Source of the DNA: JAYWAM01 sp043782425
GTDB lineage: Bacteria > Pseudomonadota > Gammaproteobacteria > Burkholderiales > Usitatibacteraceae
Assembly: GCA_043782425.1 (NCBI GenBank)
Contig: JAYWAM010000292.1
Coordinates: 1 to 10,078, forward strand
Reading direction: 5' to 3'
DNA length: 10,078 nucleotides
Shown: positions 1 through 7,312 of the stretch, piece by piece
How positions within the stretch are numbered: position 1 is the stretch's first letter
How the letters are laid out: every line of letters begins with the position of its first letter
Notes under the pieces: generated by a model
Told to the model about the DNA's origin: nothing
The model's input: only the letters and a program-made list of their open reading frames with translations
The model's database searches: none
Translations under genes and position numbers: made by a program

Positions 1-140
1 TCGTTGGTTTCAAAAAAATGATAATGCGAGCCGACCTGAATCGGGCGGTCCCCGCTGTTCGCCACCTTAAGCGTCGCAGTCCTGCGGCCCTTGTTCAACT
101 CTATTTCACCCGCCTTGATTTTCATTTCACCTGGGATCAT
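1..140 (-). CDS. ureB: Urease subunit beta, N-terminal 46 codons (runs off the left edge)
   Basis: Urease beta is a structural subunit of the cytoplasmic nickel urease (UreABC), which hydrolyses urea to ammonia and carbamate. The frame begins MIPGEMKIKAGEIELN and continues through GDRPIQVGSHYHFFETN. The MIPGE start and the GDRPIQVGSHYHF block are hallmarks of the family. The full protein is usually about 100 residues, so a little under half is present and the rest, presumably followed by ureC, lies outside the window. The start is well placed: GGAG sits 6 nt upstream of the ATG. The gap to ureA is 129 bp, unusually wide for these two genes, and is mostly filled by a palindromic repeat. The product is very secure; only the missing 3' part is unseen. 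Confidence 0.96.
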   Translation of the reverse strand, partial: MIPGEMKIKAGEIELNKGRRTATLKVANSGDRPIQVGSHYHFFETN

Positions 141-181
141 ATTTTTCTCCAAACAGCGTACCGATTTCGAGGTTGAGTTTC

Positions 182-254
182 ACCACAAAGTACACAAAGA
201 TCACAAAGGGATTCAATCGGGGATTTCCTTTGTGTACTTTGTGCGCTTAGTGGT
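182..254. repeat. Palindromic CACAAAG-family repeat between ureA and ureB
   Basis: Two 28-nt arms (182-209 and 227-254) are inverted copies matching at 23 of 28 positions, around a 17-nt loop. Each arm is built of CACAAAG units spaced about 9 nt apart. The right half reads CCTTTGTGTACTTTGTG. A second element of the same family lies at 4119-4182. Dispersed palindromes of this kind occur in many proteobacterial genomes. In the ure transcript it would fold into a long stem-loop between two subunit genes needed in equal amounts. It lacks a T-run placed like that of an intrinsic terminator, so I do not call it one. Confidence 0.85.
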
Positions 255-269
255 TAACGTTCGTGGCTT

Positions 270-572
270 TCATACGATCGGATGATGCACAGTGACGAGC
301 TTGGTGCCGTCGGGAAAAGTCGCTTCAACCTGGATATCCGGAATCATTTCCGCGATGCCTTCCATCACATCGTCGCGTTTCAATAACGTGGTTCCATAAC
401 TCATTAGCTCGGCCACTGTCTTGCCGTCGCGCGCGCCTTCGAGAATTGCGGCGCTGATGAAGGCCACGGCTTCGGGGTAATTCAGTTTAAGGCCGCGCGC
501 CTTGCGCCGTTCGGCGAGCAGTCCGGCGGTAAAGATCAGCAGCTTGTCTTTTTCCCTGGGGGTGAGTTCCAT
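270..572 (-). CDS. ureA: Urease subunit gamma
   Basis: This is the smallest structural subunit of nickel urease and assembles with UreB and UreC in the cytoplasm. At 100 residues it has exactly the usual family length. It begins MELTPREKDKLLIFTA and contains LKLNYPEAVAFIS, EGARDGKTVAELM and the C-terminal block EMIPDIQVEATFPDGTKLV, all strongly conserved in urease gamma chains. The start ATG follows AAAGGA with about 5 nt spacing. It begins 9 bp after the ureD stop codon, so the two are probably co-transcribed. The identification rests on near full-length similarity to well known UreA sequences and is secure. Confidence 0.97.
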   Translation of the reverse strand: MELTPREKDKLLIFTAGLLAERRKARGLKLNYPEAVAFISAAILEGARDGKTVAELMSYGTTLLKRDDVMEGIAEMIPDIQVEATFPDGTKLVTVHHPIV

Positions 573-581
573 ATTTTTCCT

Positions 582-1436
582 TTATGTAGCCCAGATACGC
601 GGCAGTTGCGCGCTGCGTTGGCGCAGCACAGGACGCAATATTGCCCATAGCCGCGCGAAATAATTCCGCGCTTCCTCGCCTGAATCGCCGATGCAGCGCG
701 CGGTCAACAGGCTCGGTAAGCGCGTAATGCCGGCCAGGGTGTTTTCGGAGGGGGCAACTGCGCGGCACGCGGCCAGTGTTGCATTGTCGATTTCATACCC
801 TGCCGCAATCAGCGTTGCGCATACGGTGCGACCGGCGAGACCAATGGGAGAATGCAGTAGCGCATCGCCGCCTGCCAGCCTGGCCTGCTCCACCCACAGG
901 CGCTCGCCTTGTTTCCATAGCTCGGTGTTGAAGCGCAGACTGCCTTGGGAAAATTGTTCACCCGACGCCTGCCGCCCCAGACACAAAATTTCCCAGCCGA
1001 TATAAACACTGTGCTCTGCAAGGTGCACCAAGGTGTGCATTTGCGCATCTGCATCGTTGAACACGATAGTTTCTTGAGGCAGCCATTCGAGCGCGGCATT
1101 GGCGCCGATTGTAAAGTTCAAAGTCTGGCGCGCCGCCAGTCCGCTTGATCGATACCACTTGGCTGCGCCCGGCGTGGTGAGCAAAGCGGCGCTTGATTCG
1201 CCCAGGCGCGTGTCGAGAGTCAGCGTGTCGCCGCCCGCGATGCCGCCCGGCGGGTGCACGATGATCGAGTGGCAGGTATCGGCGCCTTCCGGATACAAAT
1301 CGCGCTGCACGCGCAACGGACCGCAATGTTCGCGTCGCGCCAGAACCGTGCGGCCTGCGCGCCACGCATATTCCAGCGTCAGCCGTGCATCCCAGTGCGG
1401 CAAGGTGGTGATCTGGGTGGCGTCGGTGAGGTCCAT
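582..1436 (-). CDS. ureD: Urease accessory protein UreD (UreH family)
   Basis: UreD is a scaffold chaperone that binds apo-urease and, with UreF and UreG, allows nickel insertion into the active site. The 284-residue length is normal for the family. Characteristic blocks are VHPPGGIAGGD (about residues 60-70), LLTTPGAAKWYRS (85-97) and WLPQETIVFNDAD (118-130). No signal peptide or membrane segment is seen, as expected for a cytoplasmic chaperone. It lies 9 bp after urtE and 9 bp before ureA, linking the transporter genes to the urease genes. The start is less certain: GGGA lies only a few bases before the ATG, closer than ideal. However, the family-typical HWDARL segment begins near residue 14, which supports this start. 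ureE, ureF and ureG are not in the window. Confidence 0.95.
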   Translation of the reverse strand: MDLTDATQITTLPHWDARLTLEYAWRAGRTVLARREHCGPLRVQRDLYPEGADTCHSIIVHPPGGIAGGDTLTLDTRLGESSAALLTTPGAAKWYRSSGLAARQTLNFTIGANAALEWLPQETIVFNDADAQMHTLVHLAEHSVYIGWEILCLGRQASGEQFSQGSLRFNTELWKQGERLWVEQARLAGGDALLHSPIGLAGRTVCATLIAAGYEIDNATLAACRAVAPSENTLAGITRLPSLLTARCIGDSGEEARNYFARLWAILRPVLRQRSAQLPRIWAT

Positions 1437-1445
1437 TTCCCAGGA

Positions 1446-2138
1446 TTATATGGCGAGCATGGCTTTCACGTTGTCGCGTTCCATGTCCGCCCCGCGCCCG
1501 GCCTTGACGACTTCGCCGCGCGACATCACCACATAATGATCGGCCAGCGAACGCGCAAAATCGTAATACTGCTCGACCAGCAGGATGGCCATGGCGCCAC
1601 TTTGCGCCAAGGTGGAAATCACGCGCTCGATATCCTTGATGATGGAAGGCTGTATGCCCTCGGTCGGCTCGTCGAGGATTAAGAGCTTGGGATCAGAAGC
1701 AAGGGCGCGCCCGATGGCGAGTTGCTGTTGTTGTCCGCCGGACAGATCGCCGCCGCGCCGCTGTAGCATGTCTTTCAGCACCGGGAACATGTCAAAAATG
1801 CGCGACGGGATTCTCGCGCCGCGCGCCTTTGTCGCCATGCCCATGAGCAGATTTTCTTCCACCGTCAGCCGGGGAAATATTTCTCGCCCCTGCGGCACAT
1901 AGGCAATGCCGCGCTTTGCCCGCTCGTAAGGCGCCAAGGCGCCGATGTTTTTGCCATCGAACAGCAAATTCCCTGAGCGCGCCGGAACCAGGCCCATGAG
2001 GCATTTGAGCAACGTCGTTTTGCCCACGCCATTGCGCCCCAAAATGGTGGTGCACGCGCCCATGGGAACCTCGAAGCTCACATCGCGCAGAATGTGGCTG
2101 CCGCCGTAATACTGATTCAGGTTTTCGATTTTTAACAT
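1446..2138 (-). CDS. urtE: Urea ABC transporter ATP-binding protein UrtE
   Basis: UrtE is one of two ATPases that power the UrtABCDE urea importer on the cytoplasmic side of the inner membrane; it is of LivF type. The 230-residue protein from MLKIENLNQYYGG has Walker A GRNGVGKTT (34-42), the ABC signature LSGGQQQQ (132-139) and Walker B LLILDEPTEG (152-161). The switch-histidine position is VEQ (188-190) rather than VEH, which is usual in LivF-type ATPases. I chose the ATG at 2138 over the in-frame upstream ATG at 2162, because the family starts at MLKIENL and GGAAGA lies just upstream. This leaves 1 bp between the urtD stop and the urtE start, indicating translational coupling. ureD follows 9 bp downstream. 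Confidence 0.95.
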   Translation of the reverse strand: MLKIENLNQYYGGSHILRDVSFEVPMGACTTILGRNGVGKTTLLKCLMGLVPARSGNLLFDGKNIGALAPYERAKRGIAYVPQGREIFPRLTVEENLLMGMATKARGARIPSRIFDMFPVLKDMLQRRGGDLSGGQQQQLAIGRALASDPKLLILDEPTEGIQPSIIKDIERVISTLAQSGAMAILLVEQYYDFARSLADHYVVMSRGEVVKAGRGADMERDNVKAMLAI

Positions 2139-2139
2139 T

Positions 2140-2970
2140 TCATCTTCCCAGATAAACCTCAATCACGCGCGCATTGTTTTGTACGCTATCCATGCTGCCT
2201 TCTGCGAGCACGCTGCCTTCGTGCAGCACGGTGACTTGTTTTGCGATTGAGGCGACGAAATCCATATCGTGTTCGACCACGATAAGCGAGTGCGTGCCGG
2301 CCAGGGTGTTGAAAAGTTCTGCGGTGCGCTCGGTTTCGGCGTCGGTCATGCCGGCCACCGGCTCGTCGAGCAGCAGCAATTTCGGCTCCTGCATGAGCAG
2401 CATGCCGATTTCCAGCCATTGTTTCTGGCCGTGTGACAGCAACCCTGCCAGGCGCCCGGCTTCGGCAGTGAGCTGAATGAGTTGCAGCGTCTGCGCGATG
2501 CGCGCGGCGCTGGCGCCATCGAGCCTGGCGCGCAAGGTGGTGCGCACGCGCTTGTCGGTTTTCATCGCAAGTTCGAGATTTTCAAACACCGTGTGTTGCT
2601 CGAACACTGTCGGCTTTTGAAACTTGCGCCCGATTCCCGCGTGCGCGATCTGCGGCTCGGTCATGCGCAACAGGTCGATGCTCTGGCCGAAAAACGCCGT
2701 GCCGGCATCGGGACGCGTCTTGCCGGTGATGACATCCATCATGGTGGTTTTGCCCGCGCCGTTAGGGCCGATGATGCAGCGCAATTCGCCTGCATCGACG
2801 GTGAGCGTGAGCTTATTGAGCGCCTTGAAGCCATCAAAACTGACGCTGATGTCGTCCAGATACAGGATAGGGCCGTGGGTGACATCCACGTCTTTGCTGG
2901 TGACGTGGCCCTGTGGCTCGTGCGTGTGGCCGCCAGGGGAATGCAGCTCTGGCTGATGCGTTGCGCTCAA
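2140..2970 (-). CDS. urtD: Urea ABC transporter ATP-binding protein UrtD, TTG start
   Basis: UrtD is the LivG-type ATPase partner of UrtE. The protein has 276 residues: Walker A GPNGAGKTT (68-76), a Q-loop in FQKP (117-120), signature LSHGQKQ (178-184), Walker B LLLLDEPVAG (198-207) and the switch His in VVEHD (H234). The core typical of the family begins at PILYLDDISVSFDGF (34-48). The frame opens with TTG overlapping the urtC stop as TTGA, and an in-frame stop lies three codons upstream, so no earlier start exists. An internal GTG at codon 28 is an alternative. The first 33 residues are poorly conserved in my judgement and hold six histidines (5, 10, 15, 17, 22, 32). Whether this leader is translated is uncertain; the ATPase assignment is not. 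Confidence 0.94.
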   Translation of the reverse strand: MSATHQPELHSPGGHTHEPQGHVTSKDVDVTHGPILYLDDISVSFDGFKALNKLTLTVDAGELRCIIGPNGAGKTTMMDVITGKTRPDAGTAFFGQSIDLLRMTEPQIAHAGIGRKFQKPTVFEQHTVFENLELAMKTDKRVRTTLRARLDGASAARIAQTLQLIQLTAEAGRLAGLLSHGQKQWLEIGMLLMQEPKLLLLDEPVAGMTDAETERTAELFNTLAGTHSLIVVEHDMDFVASIAKQVTVLHEGSVLAEGSMDSVQNNARVIEVYLGR

Positions 2971-4103
2971 GATTTTTTACCTGTGCATTTTCCGCTTTGG
3001 TTTCCACTAAACTGCGCCCATAAACCCATCACGCCGCGCGGCAGAAATAGCGTCACGGCGATGAAAATCGCGCCGAGAAAAAACAGCCAGTATTCGGGAA
3101 ACGCCACGGTGAACCAGCTTTTCGCGCCATTCACCACGAAGGCGCCGAGTATGGCGCCGATCAAGGTGCCGCGCCCGCCTATCGCCACCCAGATGGCGAT
3201 TTCGATAGAGTTGGCGGGCGACATTTCGCTGGGGTTGATGATACCTACCTGCGGCACATACAGCGCCCCGGCAATACCGCACAGCACTGCGGATAGCGTC
3301 CAGATAAAAAGTTTGTACCACAGCGGGTCATAGCCGGAAAACATTACGCGCGTCTCGGCATCGCGTATGGCGGTGAGTACGCGCCCGAGCTTGGAAGTGA
3401 CAATGGCGCGCGCCAGCAGCAGCGTGCCGATCAGCGTAAGCCCGGACAACACGAACAGGCCCATGCGCATGTACGGCGTGGCGATGGCGACATCGGCGAT
3501 GCGCTTGAAATCGGTGAAGCCGTTATTGCCGCCGAAGCCGGTATCGTTGCGAAAGAACAGCAGCATGAAAGCGAAGGTCAGGGCCTGGGTGATGATGGAA
3601 AAGTAGACGCCCTTGATGCGCGAACGAAACGCGAAAAATCCAAAAATGAACGCCAGCAAACCAGGTACCAGCACCACCAGCAGCAACGCATACCACAGAT
3701 GTTCGGTGAAACCCCAATACCAGGGAAACTCCTTCCAGTCGAGGAACACCATGAAGTCGGGCAGAATGCTCTGGTAAACGCCATCTTTGCCGATCTGACG
3801 CATGAGATACATGCCGAAGCCGTAGCCGCCCAACGCAAAAAATACGCCGTGCCCGAGCGACAGAATGCCGGTGTAGCCCCAGATCAAATCCATCGCCAGC
3901 GCCACGATGGCATAGCACATGATCTTGCCGACCAGCGCTACGCTGTAGTCGGATACGGAAAACACGCTGTCCTTGGGGACCATGAGATTAAGCAGCGGCA
4001 TCACCACGGCGATGATGATAAAAGCCAGCGCCACCGCACTCCAGCCGCGCGTGCTGAAGAGCGGCTTTCTAGCGTGCGCTGCAAGTATGTCAGTGGTTTG
4101 CAT
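2967..4103 (-). CDS. urtC: Urea ABC transporter permease UrtC
   Basis: UrtC is a LivM-type inner-membrane permease that pairs with UrtB to form the urea channel. The 378-residue protein is strongly hydrophobic with about ten likely membrane segments. Family motifs are LSLGHGVFFALGGYG (81-95), GIAGALYVPQVG (276-287) and VAIGGRGTLIGAILG (306-320). The C terminus is a short lysine-rich tail. The start at 4103 (MQTTDILAAHARK) is preferred. A 13-residue upstream extension beginning MFFVFFVVHAF is in frame, but it is merely the translated palindromic repeat. Its stop overlaps the urtD start by 4 bp, and a 97-bp gap containing the repeat separates it from urtB. The identification is secure. Confidence 0.95.
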   Translation of the reverse strand: MQTTDILAAHARKPLFSTRGWSAVALAFIIIAVVMPLLNLMVPKDSVFSVSDYSVALVGKIMCYAIVALAMDLIWGYTGILSLGHGVFFALGGYGFGMYLMRQIGKDGVYQSILPDFMVFLDWKEFPWYWGFTEHLWYALLLVVLVPGLLAFIFGFFAFRSRIKGVYFSIITQALTFAFMLLFFRNDTGFGGNNGFTDFKRIADVAIATPYMRMGLFVLSGLTLIGTLLLARAIVTSKLGRVLTAIRDAETRVMFSGYDPLWYKLFIWTLSAVLCGIAGALYVPQVGIINPSEMSPANSIEIAIWVAIGGRGTLIGAILGAFVVNGAKSWFTVAFPEYWLFFLGAIFIAVTLFLPRGVMGLWAQFSGNQSGKCTGKKS

Positions 4104-4118
4104 ATTTAAAAAAGCATG

Positions 4119-4182
4119 AACCACAAAGAACACAAAGAACACTAAGGAAAAAACCTTTGTGAGCTTTGTGTTCTTTGTGGTT
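4119..4182. repeat. Palindromic CACAAAG-family repeat between urtB and urtC
   Basis: Two 29-nt arms (4119-4147 and 4154-4182) are inverted copies matching at 26 of 29 positions, around a loop of six A residues. Both outer ends read AACCACAAAGAACACAAAG towards the centre. It is the same family as the element at 182-254 but more symmetric and with a shorter loop. It fills most of the urtB-urtC gap and should form a very stable hairpin in the transcript. It might affect mRNA processing or decay, but the sequence does not prove this. Confidence 0.88.
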
Positions 4183-4200
4183 AAACGCTTTGTTCCTCAA

Positions 4201-5811
4201 TTAACTGTCCGCAAAACGGCCCTTCAGGGCGAACAAGCCCTGGGGACGCTTCTGTATGAAAATAATAATGAACACCAGCACTACAATTTTGGCGATAACC
4301 GCGCCCGCCCAGCCTTCGAGAATTTTATTTACCACGCCCAGGCCGAGCGCGGCGTAGACCGTGCCCGCCAGTTGGCCGACGCCGCCCAGCACCACCACCA
4401 TGAAAGAATCGACGATATAACTTTGCCCCAGATCGGGCCCGACGTTGCCGATCTGCGAAAGCGCGCAACCAGCCAGCCCGGCAATACCCGAGCCCAGGCC
4501 AAAGGCCAGCGTATCGACGCGCGCGGTAGGCACGCCGACGCAGCTTGCCATGGCGCGATTTTGTGTGACACTGCGCACGAATAAACCGAGGCGCGTACGT
4601 GACAGCATCAGCCAAACCAACAACAGCACCGCCGCAGTGAAAAAGATGATGACTATGCGGTTGTAGGGCAGCACCACGTTGGAAAGAATCTGCACGCCGC
4701 CTGACATCCACACAGGGTTTTCCACTTGCACGTTTTGTGCGCCAAAGGTGGAGCGCATGGTCTGGATCAGGAACAGGCTGATACCCCAGGTGGCGAGCAG
4801 GGTTTCCAGCGGTCGCCCGTACAAATAGCGGATGACGCCGCGCTCCAGCAACATGCCCGCCAGCGCCGTGATGAGGAAGGCGCAAGGCACGGCGGCAAGC
4901 AGATACCAGTTGAACATCTCGGGCGCATGCGCGCGAAACAGGTTTTGCACCAGGTAGGTGGTGTAGGCGCCGATCATGATGAGCTCGCCGTGCGCCATAT
5001 TGATTACGCCCATGAGGCCATAGGTGATGGCTAATCCCAACGCGGCCAGCAGCAAAATGCTGCCCAGGCTGATGCCGCTGAAAAGTTGTCCAAGGCGCTC
5101 GCCCCAGACGAGGCGCGATTCCACAGCGCGTAGCGCCAGTTGCACCTCGGCGCGTAGCGTCGCATCGGCTTCATTCAATTCACCCGTTGCCGTACGTTCC
5201 AGCAGGCCGAGCAGCAGAGTTTTGGTATTGGGGCTGGGGCTGAGGGCAAGCGCCTTCACCGCCGCCGTGCGTACTGCATTGTCCTTGCTTTGCAATTGCA
5301 CGCTGGCCTGGATGAGAGTGAGCAGGCCCTTGATTTCGGCATCGCTTTCCTTCTGTAGCGCGCGCGTGATGAGCGGCAGCATTTCTTCATCTGCGCCCGA
5401 TTCAAGCGCCTGTGCGGCGCTAAGGCGAACGCTGCGCTGTGGTGACGCCAGCTTGAGCGCGGCGATAGCCAATGCCAGTTCGCGCCGCATGCGGTTATTC
5501 ATGATGACGTCTTCGCGCGTTTCGGGCAGAGGTGAGATGGCTTCCCCGGTCAGCGCATCGCTTGCGTTGTCACCCTTGATAATCAGGATGCGCGTGGCTG
5601 CGAGCTGCACCTCACCGTCAAGCAGCGCTTGTAGCAAGGGGAGGGCGGAGACGTCCTCTTGTGTGATGAGCGCATTGATGGCGGCGATTTTTTCATCGCT
5701 CTCGCCGCGCGCAAGCTTCTCGATAAGATTAGCTTGCACAGCATGGGCGGGCAGAGCTTGCGCCAAGATGACCAGGCCAAGCAATCCCAGCAGGCGATAA
5801 ATCAGTTGCAT
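4201..5811 (-). CDS. urtB: Urea ABC transporter permease UrtB with long N-terminal extracytoplasmic domain
   Basis: UrtB is the LivH-type permease of the urea importer. The 536-residue protein has two parts. Residues 1-24 look like a signal peptide (cleavage likely after PAHA). They are followed by about 215 residues rich in Ala and Leu with repeated helical segments (such as KIAAINALITQED and VRTAAVKALAL) that resemble HEAT-like repeats. The permease core begins near residue 242 and carries GLMGVINMAHGELIMIGAY (265-283), a LivH-family hallmark, then SGIAGLAGCALSQIGNVGP (441-459) and VVVLGGVGQLAGT (472-484). Short UrtB and LivH proteins are about 290 residues; the long form is known in proteobacterial urea transporters. 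I chose the ATG at 5811 because it gives a proper signal peptide and has AGGA a few bases upstream. The frame stays open to 5916, but that extension looks untranslated. Confidence 0.93.
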   Translation of the reverse strand: MQLIYRLLGLLGLVILAQALPAHAVQANLIEKLARGESDEKIAAINALITQEDVSALPLLQALLDGEVQLAATRILIIKGDNASDALTGEAISPLPETREDVIMNNRMRRELALAIAALKLASPQRSVRLSAAQALESGADEEMLPLITRALQKESDAEIKGLLTLIQASVQLQSKDNAVRTAAVKALALSPSPNTKTLLLGLLERTATGELNEADATLRAEVQLALRAVESRLVWGERLGQLFSGISLGSILLLAALGLAITYGLMGVINMAHGELIMIGAYTTYLVQNLFRAHAPEMFNWYLLAAVPCAFLITALAGMLLERGVIRYLYGRPLETLLATWGISLFLIQTMRSTFGAQNVQVENPVWMSGGVQILSNVVLPYNRIVIIFFTAAVLLLVWLMLSRTRLGLFVRSVTQNRAMASCVGVPTARVDTLAFGLGSGIAGLAGCALSQIGNVGPDLGQSYIVDSFMVVVLGGVGQLAGTVYAALGLGVVNKILEGWAGAVIAKIVVLVFIIIFIQKRPQGLFALKGRFADS

Positions 5812-5908
5812 GGAATGTCCTGCGAGATTTTGGTAGACGATTGTGAAAGACGGTAATTGAAACGGCGCGCGACAAATACTACAGCGCACGCCGCTTCGGT
5901 ACAACAAT

Positions 5909-5938
5909 ACTATCAAAAATTGAAAATCAAAAAGTCAA
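5909..5938 (-). promoter_or_regulatory. Possible sigma-70 promoter for urtBCDE-ureDAB
   Basis: On the minus strand, TTGACT (5933-5938, five of six to the -35 consensus) is separated by 18 bp from GATAGT (5909-5914, four of six to the -10 consensus), within an AT-rich tract. Transcription would start near 5902, about 90 nt before the urtB ATG. It lies immediately behind the hairpin that follows urtA, so it could supply a basal level of permease and urease transcripts. Matches of this quality arise by chance in AT-rich DNA. Confidence 0.3.
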
Positions 5939-5940
5939 AA

Positions 5941-5995
5941 AAAGCACATCCCCTCTCCCCGTTTTTTGGGGAGAGGGCTAGGGTGAGGGGTGCTT
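5941..5995 (-). terminator. Nested stem-loop with T-run after urtA (attenuator or partial terminator; also a dispersed repeat type)
   Basis: A perfect 10-bp stem is formed by 5951-5960 (CCCTCTCCCC) and 5968-5977, with a 7-nt loop. Outer arms AAGCAC (5942-5947) and GTGCTT (5990-5995) can also pair. On the minus strand the structure is followed directly by a run of seven T, the layout of a Rho-independent terminator for urtA. The CCCTCACCC-TAG-CCCTCTCCCC half is a motif found dispersed in many proteobacterial genomes, so it may be a repeat recruited here. With urtBCDE downstream on the same strand, partial read-through is the simplest expectation. Confidence 0.6.
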
Positions 5996-6046
5996 GAGTA
6001 TTGAGGTTTTCAACGTATGAGGTTCATGGGTAGGACAGAACCTCGC

Positions 6047-7312
6047 CTACTTCTTCTCCGGCTCGTCTTTCTTCTTGTCGTTACCCGCGATATACGGGCT
6101 CCACGGCTTGGCTTGCACCGGGCCGGGGGTTTTCCATACGACATTGAATTGGCCGTTGGCCTGCACTTCGCCAATGAAAACTGATTTGTGCAGGTGATGG
6201 TTTTTCTCATCCATTTTTGAGGTGATGCCAGAAGGCGCCTTGAAGGTCTGGCCCGCCATGGCGGCGATAACTTTTTCGGTGTCGGTGGACTTGGCTTTTT
6301 CCACTGCCTGCTTCCACATGTTGATGCCGATATACGCGGCTTCCATGGGGTCGTTGGTGAGCGGCTTGTCTGCGCCAGGTAATTTCTTGGCTTTGGCGTA
6401 GGCGGCCCACTTGCTCTTGAATTCGTCATTGGCCGGATTTTTTAGCGACATGAAATAGTTCCACGCAGCCAGATGACCAACCAAGGGCTTGGTATCGACG
6501 CCGCGCAATTCTTCTTCGCCTACCGAGAACGCTACGACGGGAACGTCGGTCGCCTTCAGACCCTGGTTGCCGAGCTCCTTGTAAAACGGCACGTTGGAAT
6601 CGCCGTTGATGGTCGATACCACAGCCGTCTTGCCGCCAGCGGCAAATTTCTTGATGTCGGCTACGATGGTCTGATAGTCGCTATGGCCGAAAGGCGTGTA
6701 CTTCTCGTCGATATCCTTGTCGGCGACACCCTTGGATTTGAGGAAGGCGCGCAGGATTTTATTGGTGGTGCGCGGATAAACATAGTCCGTGCCCAACAAC
6801 ACCCAGCGCTTGGCGCCGCCGCCGTCCTTGCTCATCAAATACTCAACAGCAGGTATGGCTTGTTGATTAGGCGCAGCGCCGGTGTAGAACACATTCTTGG
6901 AAAGCTCTTCGCCTTCATACTGCACTGGATAAAACAGCAGGCCATTCAATTCTTCAAAAACCGGCAACACCGATTTGCGCGACACTGAGGTCCAGCAGCC
7001 GAACACCACCGCCACCTTATCCTTGCTCAGCAACAGACGTGCCTTTTCAGCGAACAACGGCCAGTTGGAAGCGGGATCGACGACCACTGCCTCAAGCTGC
7101 TTGCCCATTACGCCACCCTTGGCATTGATCTCATCGATCGCCATGAGCGTGACATCCTTCAATACCGTTTCGCTGATGGCCATGGTTCCCGACAGCGAAT
7201 GCAAAACACCGACCTTGATGGTATCGACGGCGACGGCAAATTGTGATGCACCGAGCGTAGTCGCAGCTACTGCTGCAACCGCCCAGGTCTTCAAGAATCC
7301 TCTTCTTTTCAT
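6047..7312 (-). CDS. urtA: Urea ABC transporter substrate-binding protein UrtA
   Basis: UrtA is the periplasmic receptor that captures urea and hands it to UrtBC. The 421-residue protein starts with MKRRGFLKTWAVAAVAA, a twin-arginine type leader (RRxFLK) with a likely signal peptidase site after AVA (residue 28). The mature part opens with VGVLHSLSGTMAISE (34-48), typical of UrtA. It continues with DPASNWPLFAEKARLLL (79-95), VFGCWTSVSRKSVLPVFEE and FYPVQYEGEE, all conserved in urea or short-chain-amide binding proteins. The C terminus is a lysine-rich tail. The start is supported by GGGAG (7322-7326), 9 nt before the ATG. It is the first gene of the urt-ure transcript and lies about 106 nt downstream of the predicted sigma-54 start site. 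The family FmdD/AmiC-like binding proteins is the main alternative; the linked urease favours urea. Confidence 0.96.
   Translation of the reverse strand: MKRRGFLKTWAVAAVAATTLGASQFAVAVDTIKVGVLHSLSGTMAISETVLKDVTLMAIDEINAKGGVMGKQLEAVVVDPASNWPLFAEKARLLLSKDKVAVVFGCWTSVSRKSVLPVFEELNGLLFYPVQYEGEELSKNVFYTGAAPNQQAIPAVEYLMSKDGGGAKRWVLLGTDYVYPRTTNKILRAFLKSKGVADKDIDEKYTPFGHSDYQTIVADIKKFAAGGKTAVVSTINGDSNVPFYKELGNQGLKATDVPVVAFSVGEEELRGVDTKPLVGHLAAWNYFMSLKNPANDEFKSKWAAYAKAKKLPGADKPLTNDPMEAAYIGINMWKQAVEKAKSTDTEKVIAAMAGQTFKAPSGITSKMDEKNHHLHKSVFIGEVQANGQFNVVWKTPGPVQAKPWSPYIAGNDKKKDEPEKK

Noticed and set aside
2482..3333. 283-codon plus-strand frame opposite urtD and urtC
   Set aside because: It is antisense to two conserved transporter genes in high-GC DNA and shows no domain-like sequence.
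4159..4584. 141-codon plus-strand frame starting MSFVFFVVKRF
   Set aside because: It starts in the palindromic repeat and runs antisense through urtB, whose family motifs are clear on the other strand.
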